From assembly GCA_047495785.1 (NCBI GenBank), contig JBLDXI010000031.1, positions 1,302,001-1,366,000 on the forward strand: DNA of 64,000 nt. Direction: 5' to 3'. Origin of the DNA: Lepidodermella squamata. Taxonomy: Eukaryota; Gastrotricha. Of the stretch, positions 1-10,800 are shown piece after piece (the first letter of the stretch is position 1; the number at the start of each line of letters is the position of its first letter). The notes beneath the pieces are model-generated. The model had not been told where the DNA came from. It ran no database searches and saw only the letters and a program-made list of their open reading frames with translations. The translations under genes and the position numbers were made by a program.

Positions 1-4
1 CCTG

Positions 5-466
5 ATGCCTCCTGACATCGTTGTAGCTGACATGGCTCCGAAATTGCCGGACCCCCACATTGTACGGGGCTGCGGCACTTTAGTTGTGTTCGGGTTAAGC
101 AATAGGTTTCCTGCCGACTTCCCGCCCAATTTAGTCGGCAAAATCGCTTCAGAAGAATACTGTGCTACTGTCAAACGAATCAATCTTTTATTATCAAAGA
201 GCCAGAGTTCTCGGGCACGTTGGCTAATCTTTGCCTGCCTCTGCTGCTTCTGCACTCTATCCGCGTCACTGTGGCCTGTAGCCTGCCTAGCTAAAAGAAC
301 TCGTGCCCAGCTGGAAAAGCTTCTCGATTGGGAGAACAACCGGTTGTATTATAAATTAGGTTTTCGATGGCGGCTCGTATCGTTAAGATCCGATAGTACA
401 ATGCTCCGCGAGTACGCACTGGCCTTGGAATATCTTCCTCGCGTTTATTTACATCTACCAGAATGA
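5..466 (+). CDS. CHIC1/CHIC2-like cysteine-rich hydrophobic protein
   Basis: This is a single-exon reading frame of 153 residues matching the CHIC (cysteine-rich hydrophobic domain) family, palmitoylated peripheral membrane proteins of plasma membrane and vesicles. The family hallmarks are visible in order: VFGLSNRF near residues 29-36, a Cys-rich hydrophobic stretch (CLCCFCTLSASLWPVACL, about 78-95) that is the likely palmitoylated membrane segment, then KRTRAQLEKLLDWENNRLY, and an EYLP-type C-terminus. Vertebrate CHIC proteins carry an acidic N-terminal extension. Here the frame stays open to the window edge four bases upstream, so the true start may lie outside and the protein may be 5' partial. 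An AATAAA signal lies at 710-715 and the next gene on the same strand starts at 797. The family call is strong; the start is uncertain. Confidence 0.88.
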   Translation: MPPDIVVADMAPKLPDPHIVRGCGTLVVFGLSNRFPADFPPNLVGKIASEEYCATVKRINLLLSKSQSSRARWLIFACLCCFCTLSASLWPVACLAKRTRAQLEKLLDWENNRLYYKLGFRWRLVSLRSDSTMLREYALALEYLPRVYLHLPE

Positions 467-796
467 GAGTTTACTACCGCTATTTCTAAACACTGGCTAC
501 GTCGCCTTCTTTTCTTGTTAAAGTCTTGTCAAGTTTTTTTGGTCTCGTCTTGAATCTTACATATCGCCGTTGTCAGCACTAACATCATGAATGGAATCAT
601 TACACCTACAAATTTGCAATTATTTCAGCTATTTGTAAAAATGACGCGTTTCTTCTGTCTACTTTTCTAGACTTGGACGGCATTATTTGGTTTTGTACTG
701 ATGAACTCGAATAAAAAACGATTATGATCTGCACTAATTTAACTGATTTTCTTTTATTCTTAGTTTAAAGCCTTAATTGTTTAATTTTATCCTGCT
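467..796 (+). promoter_or_regulatory. Intercistronic region: AATAAA (710-715) and T-rich AG acceptor (about 750-764)
   Basis: This 330-base stretch between the CHIC-like stop and the sorting nexin ATG holds an AATAAA at 710-715. About 35-50 bases later comes a T-rich tract ending in TTCTTAG, which looks like a 3' splice acceptor without an upstream donor. That arrangement is what a nematode-type operon with spliced-leader addition would show. Only the motifs are seen; trans-splicing is inferred. Confidence 0.4.
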
Positions 797-3700
797 ATGG
801 ACGGCAAAGAGAATATCGACGAGGGAGCCGATTCCAAGGACTTGAAGGTTGGTTTTTATTTGAATTTCCCAAGTGTCTCCACATGGCCCCACTTATTTCA
901 TGTATATAGTGCAACATGACTGATTATAAGGTTTGGGTCTATCTATGTTTGAGTGTTCTTTCTCGGTTTTAGTTCACCCTATCGTTTCTCTGTTGCAATT
1001 ATTTTTAATTTGAAAATAATTATTGGTTTTTTTTCTATTTCAGAATCGTACCGAAACAATTGATCTCGGCGGCGATAACTCGCTGATAGTTGACATTCCC
1101 GATGCGTTGAGCGAGCGTGAAAAGGTCAAGTTTTCCGTTCGAACTCGCACAACTATGCCGACGTTCAAGAAACGTGAAGTCCAGGTGACTCGTCTGCACG
1201 AAGAATTTGTGTGGCTACACGACCGTTACGTTGAAAATGACGAATACGCCGGCATTATCATCCCACCAACTCCGCCTCGTCCTGACTTCGACGCCTCTCG
1301 CGAGAAATTGCAACGCCTTGGAGAGGAGAGCGAGGGAAATTTCTCGAAGGAGGAATTTCAAAAAATGAAAAGTGAACTCGAAGCGTTAGTTGATTTTCGA
1401 ACTTATTATTGATTTTTTTTAATTTTCGCTGATTTATAGGGAGTATTTGGCTACCTTCAAGAAAACTGTTGCTATGCACGAAGTTTTTCTTCAACGCCTT
1501 GCCGCTCATCCGATTTTGCGAAACGATGCTAACTTCCGCGTCTTCCTTGAATACGAAGGCGAGGTATTGAAAAATTAATTGTATTATTTTCGGAAGAATT
1601 GAACAGATTAATTTGCGTTGAAGCGACTGGGAAGTTTGATTTTATTAAAAAGTTGGAAAATTAAAGATTTCCTAACAAATAATTAATATTTACTGAAATG
1701 CCGTTGAAAATTACCATGGGACAAAAACAATTTCAATTTACTCGTAATTTATTGACACCGTTCGGGGAATTAGTTACAAAATGCCTCAAAATGGAGATGG
1801 GAAAAGCCTGTTGTTGAATATTGTGGGTCTAAAAAATTCCAGCGCGAAATTTATGCGTTCTAGTTTTCAGTTAATTACATTTTTAGCGCGTTCGATTTTT
1901 TCCTTTCTCGATCGATAATGATAGACGTAATTTCCTAGGATTTTTATTTTTAAGCTACCCGATACCCATAAGTGTCCCTTTTTTAGCGTTGAAGGCTCAA
2001 TACCGGATAATCACGTACCTGTTTGTAAAATCTATACTTAAAATTGATTTTCTGAATTATATAGGCTTGCCCGAATTTTAACTGAAAAATCCGACGAATT
2101 CAGAGAATTGATAAAAAATCGAATTGATCTTCCAATTTGCTAAATTATCGAAATAATTTTAGTTACTTTACTGGGAAAAATCTACAACTAAAAAATGGAA
2201 TACTTAAATTTTGAAAATCATGCTAAATTTTGTCGCTTTTGTCGCAAATTGATTGTTCATTCAATCGGGAAATCGAATTTCCAGCGGCTTCTCGCTTTAC
2301 AAGCGAAGTGACGCTAACGATTTGCCCCGAAAAATGAAACCACAATCAGACTTAAATGGTTCGACTCAAGTTTTAAGTCTTCTCATATGAGCCGAATTCG
2401 TTCCACTGATGACATTTGTTTTCCGCAATTTAGCTCAACGTCCGCGGCCAGAACAAGAAGGAGAAGTTCATGTCCTTCTTCGACAAGGTCATCGCTAAGC
2501 CAGTCAACGAGGTGTACCTGAGCCAGACGCAGAAGGACAACGACGACTATTTCGACCAGCAGAAGACTTTCCTCAGCGAGTACCTCGGCCGGTCGAAGGA
2601 GGCGACGCAGAAAGCGGACCACGCGGTCGCCCTGCACCGCGAGCTCAACAGCTCGTTCATGACTGTTTCGGCGACGCTGGCCCAGGTCGGCTATGCCGAG
2701 CCGCAGGACTCGAATATGCGCGCGTTTTTCGCGAAGTTGTCCGATGTCGTCGACAAGGTGCGCAAGGTTGAGGCGCGTCTCGCCGCCGATGAGGATTTGA
2801 AGCTGTCGGATACGATTCGGTACTACTACCGCGACGCCGAGGCTGCGAAGGACTTGCTAACTCGCCGTCTTGCTATCCTACAAAATTTCGAAGGTAGAAA
2901 TACAAATTAATTTTATGGATTTTTTTCATGAATTTCGACAAAATTGATATTAAATTAGTTTCTAGAGGTCTCAAGAGGGAATTTACGGGGGAATCACCTA
3001 ACGTACCTTGACTGTGGGTAAATTTGGGCGATATTAGGCTATTCATAGCAAAAGCAAATTCCGCGATGTAACCTATATCATCAATTGCTAAAATGTCAAC
3101 AAGTAATGCATGATTTTAGCTGGAAAATCATCTTGATTTTTAGCTCAACGAGCCTTTTGATAACGAAGTGGGAGAAAATTAGGAATGGTTCATGAGCTAA
3201 GAAGATTGGTATGCCATTTCCACAACAAGCAGCGCGATGTTAACCCTTTCACGGCCATAAGGACGATTTCGGAAATTCGATTTGCATGTTCACAGCTCGG
3301 TTAATTTGTCGAATTGTTGGGTCTCCGTTCATACAGTACTACTTTTGGATGTTGCCTACAAGAATCTGGAACCCGAATTTCATTATTCCGTTGCTTCTAG
3401 GAAAGCGACCAATTTCAAACCGGGGGGTTTTTTTAATATTTTTTTTCAATCGAATAAATCGACATCTCAAAAACATTTTCTCCCAGATCTGACTTGACAG
3501 CCGTGTCCGGCAGGGTCTCATTGACTACCTATTCCGTTTTCATGACTTTTTATGTAAAAATGGCAAAACGGTAACCTGGCTGACGAATCCTATGAATTCA
3601 TCCGATGAATCTAATTAAAAAAACTAGGGTGATTAAAATTTTCAGCAAAATCAGAACCTGGTGCGAACTATGCGTCCAAGTGCCTAGTTTGACATTCTGT

Positions 3701-5313
3701 TGTCGATTTTCCGACTATTTTCTTCATTTGCCTGAAAATTCAAAAATTCGATTTTTTTTGCTTGGCTGAAAAAAAATTCGGCCGTGAAAGGGTTAAAGCT
3801 GCACCTGAGGTACAATGTAACAGCAGTAAGCGCCACCGCCCGTGGACGATGAAGGGCCGCAAGGAGGTACTTGATTACGCCGCACAGTGTCGTAACGACT
3901 ACGAGGCCGCGCGAAAGTACGTGTGTTGCAATAAACAAAAACGATTTTACGATCTTATGACAATTTTGATAATTGAGTTGATGAGTATTGGAAGTCATCG
4001 GAAAATTCGGGAGCTCTAGTTGTATAACCCCACCCTAAAATAGAAGCCTAGTTTTGGGTGATTTTAGGCCTTCCAACTTTGCATAAGCCCGGGTTAGTAT
4101 TTGCAGCAATTGATATAAGACAAGCAACGTCAAAATCCGAGAAGAACAGTAAAATGCACCAAAATGACAATAATAAAGATCCTGGTAGGCTAATTTCTGT
4201 GTTAGATGAATTGGCTAATACCTAAGTCAACCACTTCAGCGTGTCCCTTCTGAACAGCGATCCGTTCCATCATCATTCGCTGCATCCTTGTCGGATCTGA
4301 ACTCTTCCGCGAGCAGCTTACGATTTATGCCATCTATTTTGTTTGCAGGATTTACACCGGTTTTTCCCGCGAGAAACTTAAATCGGCACTTTTTCATTAA
4401 ATGTAGAATTCATTGAGGTCGGAATTCTTTCAGCATCTCGACTGTTTATCCCAATACCCAAGTGCCACATCGTTTTTGATGACCGAAATTTTGGCCCATG
4501 ATGAATAAATCTTTGCGAAGGTTCTCCGACTTGGAGGAGAGAGCGTTATCCAATTTTGCAGACAAGTAGTCCCGTAATTGCGGCTCGTACGTTTTTAGCA
4601 ATTTCGATAATCGTCAGAAATGTTTCATTGCGCTCCTGCTTCTCCCATTCGCTACAGAAGACATACATAGAGGCGTCTGAACTTCGCGAGTTCGTGACCT
4701 ATAGCTATTACTAATCGATGCAGAAAATTCATTTTTAAGAATATTTCTGAAATTTCCAGGATAATTAAAATAATACTTATTATCCCGACAATTTTTTCTT
4801 GATTTTCCCCATCAAACAGCCTAGAAAAATCGGACAATCCCCAATGAGGAATGTGCTAGGAATTTATAAAATTTTCCAACTTCAGTTCCCTAATAGCTCC
4901 CGATTCGAAGTGGATGTCAGCGTTTTTAAATTGAATTTTCTGGCAAAAAATTTGTTAGAAACACCGAAATCTACACCACAGAAACACTTTTTTCACTAGA
5001 ATTTGATAAATTATTCGAGCCATTCTACAATTTGGCTATTGTTTTGTGTTCAGGTTCAGCGAAAACCGTCGAAGCTCTGGCGGCGAAGGGCAAAGACACG
5101 CGGGCGGCGGAGGAGGCTAAAGAAAAGTGGCACGAAAAGTTCACGAAGCTGAGCGAGGCGGCTCGCGAAGAGCTCAAGTCGTTCCGAGCGCGCCGCATCG
5201 TGCACTACAGGCGCAACCTGATCGACTTGGTCGAGCTCGAAGTGAAACACGCGAAGAACGTGCAACAACTGCTGCGAACAGCCGCTGCTGGCCTCAAAAC
5301 CGAGGACGAGTAA
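797..5313 (+). CDS. Sorting nexin 5/6-type SNX-BAR protein (retromer-associated)
   Basis: Five exons join in phase: 797-847, 1044-1384, 1440-1563, 2434-2893 and 5054-5313, giving 411 residues, close to the roughly 406 of vertebrate SNX6. The first half is a PX domain (for example [14 protein letters not shown] and [19 protein letters not shown]). The second half is the BAR coiled-coil region, starting near [16 protein letters not shown] and ending [21 protein letters not shown], which lines up with the family C-terminus. SNX5/6-type proteins pair with SNX1/2-type partners on endosomes for retromer-linked sorting. Intron 4 (2894-5053) is long and carries a TTAA-flanked transposon relic (3240-3796) plus a coding-like GC-rich segment just after it. 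That segment does not fit the splice phases, and the protein is full length without it. Confidence 0.93.
3240..3796. mobile_element. TTAA-flanked non-autonomous (piggyBac-type) element
   Basis: Perfect 13-bp terminal inverted repeats are present: CCCTTTCACGGCC at 3244-3256 and its reverse complement at 3780-3792. Each is abutted by TTAA (3240-3243 and 3793-3796). A TTAA target duplication with ends starting CCC is the signature of piggyBac-superfamily transposons. The 549-bp body codes for no transposase; its AT-rich frames are short and overlap. It sits in intron 4 of the sorting nexin gene. Confidence 0.75.
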
Positions 5314-6806
5314 CCGAAATCGAACAATCCACCTTAAAAACTCGCTTTTTAATTAAATTTAACACGCATGCTTATATATGTATGAAAAAAACGAATCGAT
5401 TTTCCCTTTCTATATTATTATTATTCTATTACTACTATGTTCTATTACTCCTCGGTGATTGATGGCAAATTCAATGATGGTTAGTGTGTACTTGTATGTA
5501 TAATTTTTCTATGTAGTTCATCTGCTGCAACACAATTTTGAAGTATTTCAAGTGCTTCCTGCTAGAGTTCGTGAAAAAACTTGCCACTTGCAGGCTGGAA
5601 AATTCCACGAAAAATTAATGAAATATCCGTTCAAATCGGCTTTATCAATCGGATTTATGTTATAATATGAAATGTGTGCAAATAATTGAATATATATTAT
5701 CACCTATGCGAAAAATACTGCTTTGACACGGACGGGAACAAGGAAATCTAGATGATAATTTTGTGATTTTTTTCGCAATCGTCTTTATACCGTGTAATAC
5801 TAAATTGATATTCCGGAAAATAAATGAGTACTGGAAATGATTAAATTTCATACACAATCTTGTATACGTTATCGCTTTTCGTCGTAAAATAATGTTGTGT
5901 TATGATGATATCTTTCTTGATTGAAATCTATGATTCATTGGAGCTTTGATCGACGAAATTTCTTATGTATTTCTGTTCTATTGTCGCAAAAAATCGAAGA
6001 AAAGGAAGTAAAACAACCTATTGTGATACAGATTGTCGCTTTCAGCGGGGTTTGATTGAAAAATTTCCAGAAATTCCATTTGTCGACCTGTAAAGGATAG
6101 AAAATTAGAAATATTTTACAAGGAATACAAGAAATTCAACGGCATGTGCTTTACCTATTCCTGTAACGGCGGGCCAAAAAAATCACTCTAGACCCCATTA
6201 TGACAGTTAGGACCGTTGGTCGAGAAATTATCGTCGCATTTACACTAGACTACCCATAATTATCCAAGTTGATTACTTCCACTGTTATGCAATCATTTTC
6301 ACGAAAAAGACTGAATGCGTGGTTATATCCATTTTTCAAACAAATTCATCATATTTGGCACTTGGTCGGGAAGAAATATCACAAAATCAGCTCGACTTAG
6401 GTCTATGCATGCCTATAACACCTCGCTTCAAGCTTGCTATGAAAAAAATCCGAATTTTGCAAATTTTTCCGAGAAAAAGTAAAAATAATTTGAAAGCTTG
6501 AAAAATAGTATTTAAATACGACACTTCTAAATAGCGGATCAAAATTGACGTATTCGCGGCGATGGCTGTTCCAATATTATTAAAATAATTTAGGGAAATC
6601 TCATAGAAATTTAGAAATTTCAATTTAGGCTCATGGTCATGTATAAAGGAACGGTCAACGAAAACCACGAAAATCATGAGAAAATCTCGAAACTATCAAT
6701 ATTTTCTTATTTTATTTTTATTTTTTCAGTATATTTTTTCTTGTTTTTTTACAGTACCTACCGGGTGGCTGGAAACTGCCCCAGTGGCGCGATTCGTTGC
6801 ATACTG
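5314..6806. other. Non-coding stretch downstream of the sorting nexin
   Basis: This is AT-rich DNA with no reading frame resembling a protein family on either strand. It includes the sorting nexin 3' UTR and short TTA/TAT runs near 5410-5450. Nothing else could be supported. Confidence 0.6.
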
Positions 6807-7026
6807 TATATCTACTAATTTTCGGTGGTCATGGTTTGATCTATAAATTCGGTGTTTTTGCAAAAATATCGGAATTAAAATAACCGAATATTAATTCTAA
6901 TTAAAATAAATAGATTTTTTCCTCAACAGCCAGCCAAAAACCGAAGTCAAATCCACCAAAATTTAATGTACAGGCACACATTCTCCAAAACCGAAAATTA
7001 ATGACCACCGAAAATGAGTAGATATA
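6807..7026. repeat. Foldback element with 27-bp inverted arms
   Basis: Arm 6807-6833 (starting GTATATCTACT) is the reverse complement of 7000-7026 with one mismatch, and weaker similarity continues inward. The arms enclose about 165 bp of AT-rich sequence with no coding content. It abuts the next foldback element at 7025-7208, so one may have inserted at the edge of the other. Confidence 0.55.
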
Positions 7027-7208
7027 CGAGGTGGCCAAAAAATTATGCAGAGCGGGAATTCGCTGCGCATCAATTTAATGAGGAGTTTTAAGAAGTTGAA
7101 GAATTTCAAGCATTCTTTTGCCAATGGAACTCCTCAATTTCTTGAAACTCCTCATTAAATTGATGCGCAGCGAATTCCCGCTCTGCATAATTTTTTGGCC
7201 ACCCTGTA
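7025..7208. mobile_element. TA-flanked hairpin MITE (mariner/Tc1-like ends)
   Basis: The two halves are near-perfect inverted repeats. Positions about 7031-7097, starting GTGGCCAAAAAATTATGCAG, pair with about 7133-7202 ending TTTTTTGGCCAC, around a loop of roughly 35 bases. The ends read TA-CGAGGTGGCC and GGCCACCCTG-TA, consistent with a TA target duplication. A shorter, decayed relative lies at about 52701-52790. There is no coding capacity. Confidence 0.72.
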
Positions 7209-7864
7209 CACTAATTCTTTTCAGGAGGATTTTGGCAACATTTAAGATTTTTTATGATTGCGAAATCGATCATTTCTATTTTTCCAGAAAGAGAATTTTA
7301 TAGATCACGTTCCAGCCAAAAATGCGATTGCGAAATCGCGATCACTTGATACCTCAAAATTTGAGTTTTAAATCACCTTGCTTTGACTTGTTAACAGCGC
7401 CCATAAAATTTGCACACAAAAATAATAACAGCGCTCACTCGAGTTTAAGTAAAAATGATGACGCAACAACCGAAGTAATTAACATCGATAATTACGAAGT
7501 AGCTCGTGTAAATGCGACGAATGCGACGTATGACGAATTGGGTGCCGGCTGCCGGCTCCTAATCTGTCATAATCGGTCTCTTGCGTAACAAGACCTGCTG
7601 CCATGCTCACAATAGGCATTGGAGTCGAATTTTTTCGACGGATTATCGAAGTCAAGACCTGAACCGAGGTCCCTGTCCAAAAAAATCAGACCGGGACCCA
7701 TCAGGTGAGTAGATATGGGGCCTCAGAAAAAAGTAAGCGAAATTATGACACATTAGGGCACATTACCCTAAGTAAAAACTTGAACCGAGATTTCTTGGAC
7801 ACACTTTAGCTTATTGAAAACACACAACTAGGTAAGTGCTGAAAGCATTTTTATTTTTCTCAAG
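7209..7864. other. Non-coding stretch before the NLR-like gene 3' end
   Basis: No supported gene is present. An 88-codon open frame at 7322-7588 (+) resembles no family I recognise and has no splice or start context favouring it. The stretch includes the 3' flank of the minus-strand NB-ARC gene that ends at 7865. Confidence 0.5.
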
Positions 7865-10800
7865 TCATTTTTTATCCACAGCTCCGTTCTCTAAAAGTAG
7901 ATCAACTAACAATTCGTTTTTCGAGTTCCTAGCGGCTTCCAGAAGGCTCTCGGCAGTATCATACGGTTGCAAGTGAACACTTGCGTTATGATCAATCAAC
8001 ATTTTGGCGATATCCAACTGAGCGCTGCTTTCCAAAGGATTTGTACTTTGACACGCGTACATCAACGGAGTCCAGCCCCGCACATTCTGCGTATCGACAC
8101 TTGGCGCAGCTTCGTCAAGTAACAGCTTCACAATGGCCGGCTTTTTGATTCTGGCGGATAGATGAAGGGCAGAATGGCCATAAATGTTTTGATTATCAAC
8201 CGATGCCCCGCAAGCCAGTAAAGCCTCGACAATCTCATAGTAGTCCAAAGCACTCGCGAAAATCAGCGATGTGTGGTCATTCTCGTTCTGAAAATCGATC
8301 GATTTCAGCCCGCCTGGGTGACGTAGTAGAAATTTAGCCACCTCAGTGAACCCGAGACGACCAGCCCAAATCAAAGGTGACCAGCCGTTCGCGTTCTGAA
8401 CGTCGATTCTTGCGCCGCCTTTTTCCACCAACAGGCGAACAACTTCGAAATGCCCGGCTTGAGAGGCTAGAATCAGAGCGGTATCTTCTTCGTAATTCCT
8501 CGCTTCAACTTGAGCCCCACAACTCAGCAATCTGTCAACCATTTCAGCACTGCCGATTCGACTAGCAGCCATAAGCAAAGTGTCACCATTGGAAAGATCC
8601 ACAATTTCGTTAATGTGTTCCAACCACGATCCATTTTCAGGAAGCTTCTTCGTATTGATGGAGACTAAAATTTCATCACGCCAAGAGCCTGTAGCCATCT
8701 CGCCTTGGATATCGACCTCTTTAGTAGCTGTATCAAGAATTTCGTTGATTTTCTGCCTGACTTTCTCGTCTTCTCTCGCTCGTTTCACGATGTCTGAGTA
8801 GATTTTCGCCGATTTTCTGACGAAAGCTCCACGCTGCACCAGCACTTCGCAAACGTCGAATCTGGTATATTTCGCCAGAAGAACTTCCAGAACATTTGCC
8901 TGATTCATGCGATTGCAAATGTGGATATCAGCGCCTTTCTCGTCAATAAGATATTCAACGATCGGAATGTGACCCTGGATTGCTGCCTCAAACACAGCTG
9001 TGTTACCTTTGTTGTTGAACAAATCAACTTGGAATCCAGGCTGCGAACATAATAGATTTGCAATGACCTTTCTTTGATCGTTGCTCATCAGTGAGGTTAT
9101 AGCTCGCATTAGGGCAGTTTCGCCCCTAACATTTTGACAGTTGACCTCAGTCGCTGACTTCTCAAGGATTAATCTTACAATTTCGACATTTCCAATGAAA
9201 GATGCCAACATCAAGGCAGTGTTGCCCATCTCATCTGCACATGACTTCACTTTGCTCGCTAGAGATTCATCGGCTAGTAAGAGTTTGAGCAGGTTCAGCC
9301 GGGACAATCTTACGCTGGCTAGCAAGAAATTGTCGAACCACTTTGCGCCGTTTCGTACGGGAATTTGAGCGAATAGATTTCTTGCCGAAAAAACAGCGTA
9401 GGTATCATCTCGCAATTCTTGAGCTGCAATGTCCGTTAAGCTGCAGAACAAGTCCAGGCTAATAGGAATTTCCATCGACTTGCCTACATTGACTAGCCAG
9501 CGCTTTTCAGCAGCGTAGCGGAACATTATTTCAACGGCGCAAGGCTTTTGTTGCAAAAATTGCCTGGCAAGAATTGAGGATGGCAAATTGTGGAGTAGAA
9601 TCTTTACCAGCTTAATTCGCTCGCCCTCCACAGCCCTGGCCAATGCATTGTTATTCGGCGAGTCCAGCAGTTTTTCCAACAATAGAGTTCGAAGTTTGGA
9701 CAAACCTTCAACGTTGTAGTCAGCCTCAGCTCGCCGGACAGTGGCCTTGTGCAGCAAATCGTGAACCACGTAGGCCCGTTGCCCCTGATCTGAGCAGGGC
9801 CTCAGCATGGCCGCATTTACTGGATCTTGGCATTTCTCCTCAACCTCGTCCTCATCCTCTAGACCCCAAAGAATCGCCAAATCTGTTGAAGCAACAGGTT
9901 CCCCGGCGTTGAATATCAAAAATGTGTAGTAAATATCACAGTATTTGCTCGAAAGAAACTCGGGCGAGAATGTCAACAGCTCAGACACCGTCATTTGAGC
10001 CCGACTGACGCTTTTCTCGTCCGTTTGAATTTCGGTGCTCGATATCGCGCTGAGCGTGGTCACCAACTTTGTGTACTTCTCGTTTATACTTTTCAAGCTC
10101 TTCAGGGGTCGAAAATGGCCCTCTACGACAGACGCAATCAGCGGCAGACCCAAACAAATGTTTGCCAAAGACGCTATTTGGTCCGAAGTCAACTTCTTCT
10201 CAGACCCTAAGCGGTAGTGCCGCCCCAGGATATCTATCATTGCGGTGTTCGAGATTGTATCTATCTCTAAAAACTCAGCTGGTAACCCGGCAAAGTTGGC
10301 CATAGCTCGATTGCGAGTGATAACAAGGCAATGAAAGGTGTCGATTCCCCGGCTGATCCTCGAAATTGAACGAAGAATACTGGCGGAGAAGACATCGTCT
10401 AGAATCAGTAAGATTTGAGGCTTCTTTTCGTTGAGAACAGCTTGGAAGAGGTAATAATCCGGCGTTTGGTTGTAGTCTCTTTCTATCAGATTAACGGACT
10501 GGAAAAGGCGAAGTAACGCGTTAAAGAAGCCCTGCTCGTCGTACATTTGCTTCATTGTCATTTCACAAACGTTGAGCCACAAAACGGCATCGAGCTGCCG
10601 GGGGCATCGCGCGGCATCGAGCCAGAACTCGGAGTCGATGTTCGTGATATAATTAGCAAGGGTCGTTTTTCCGATGCCTCCAGTTCCCCAAATTATAAGT
10701 GCGCCTGTTCCATAGAAATAGATAACACTTCTTATTAGTTAGAACAGGCGAGGAGATCAAAATTGTGAGGTTAAAATATGCAAATATTCGTGAATTATGG

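Noticed and set aside
3282-3521. Three overlapping frames (both strands) of 60-71 codons
   Set aside because: They lie entirely inside the TTAA-flanked element, overlap one another and show no family features.
8377-10305. Several plus-strand frames of 60-90 codons
   Set aside because: They are antisense shadows of the long NB-ARC/ankyrin exon.
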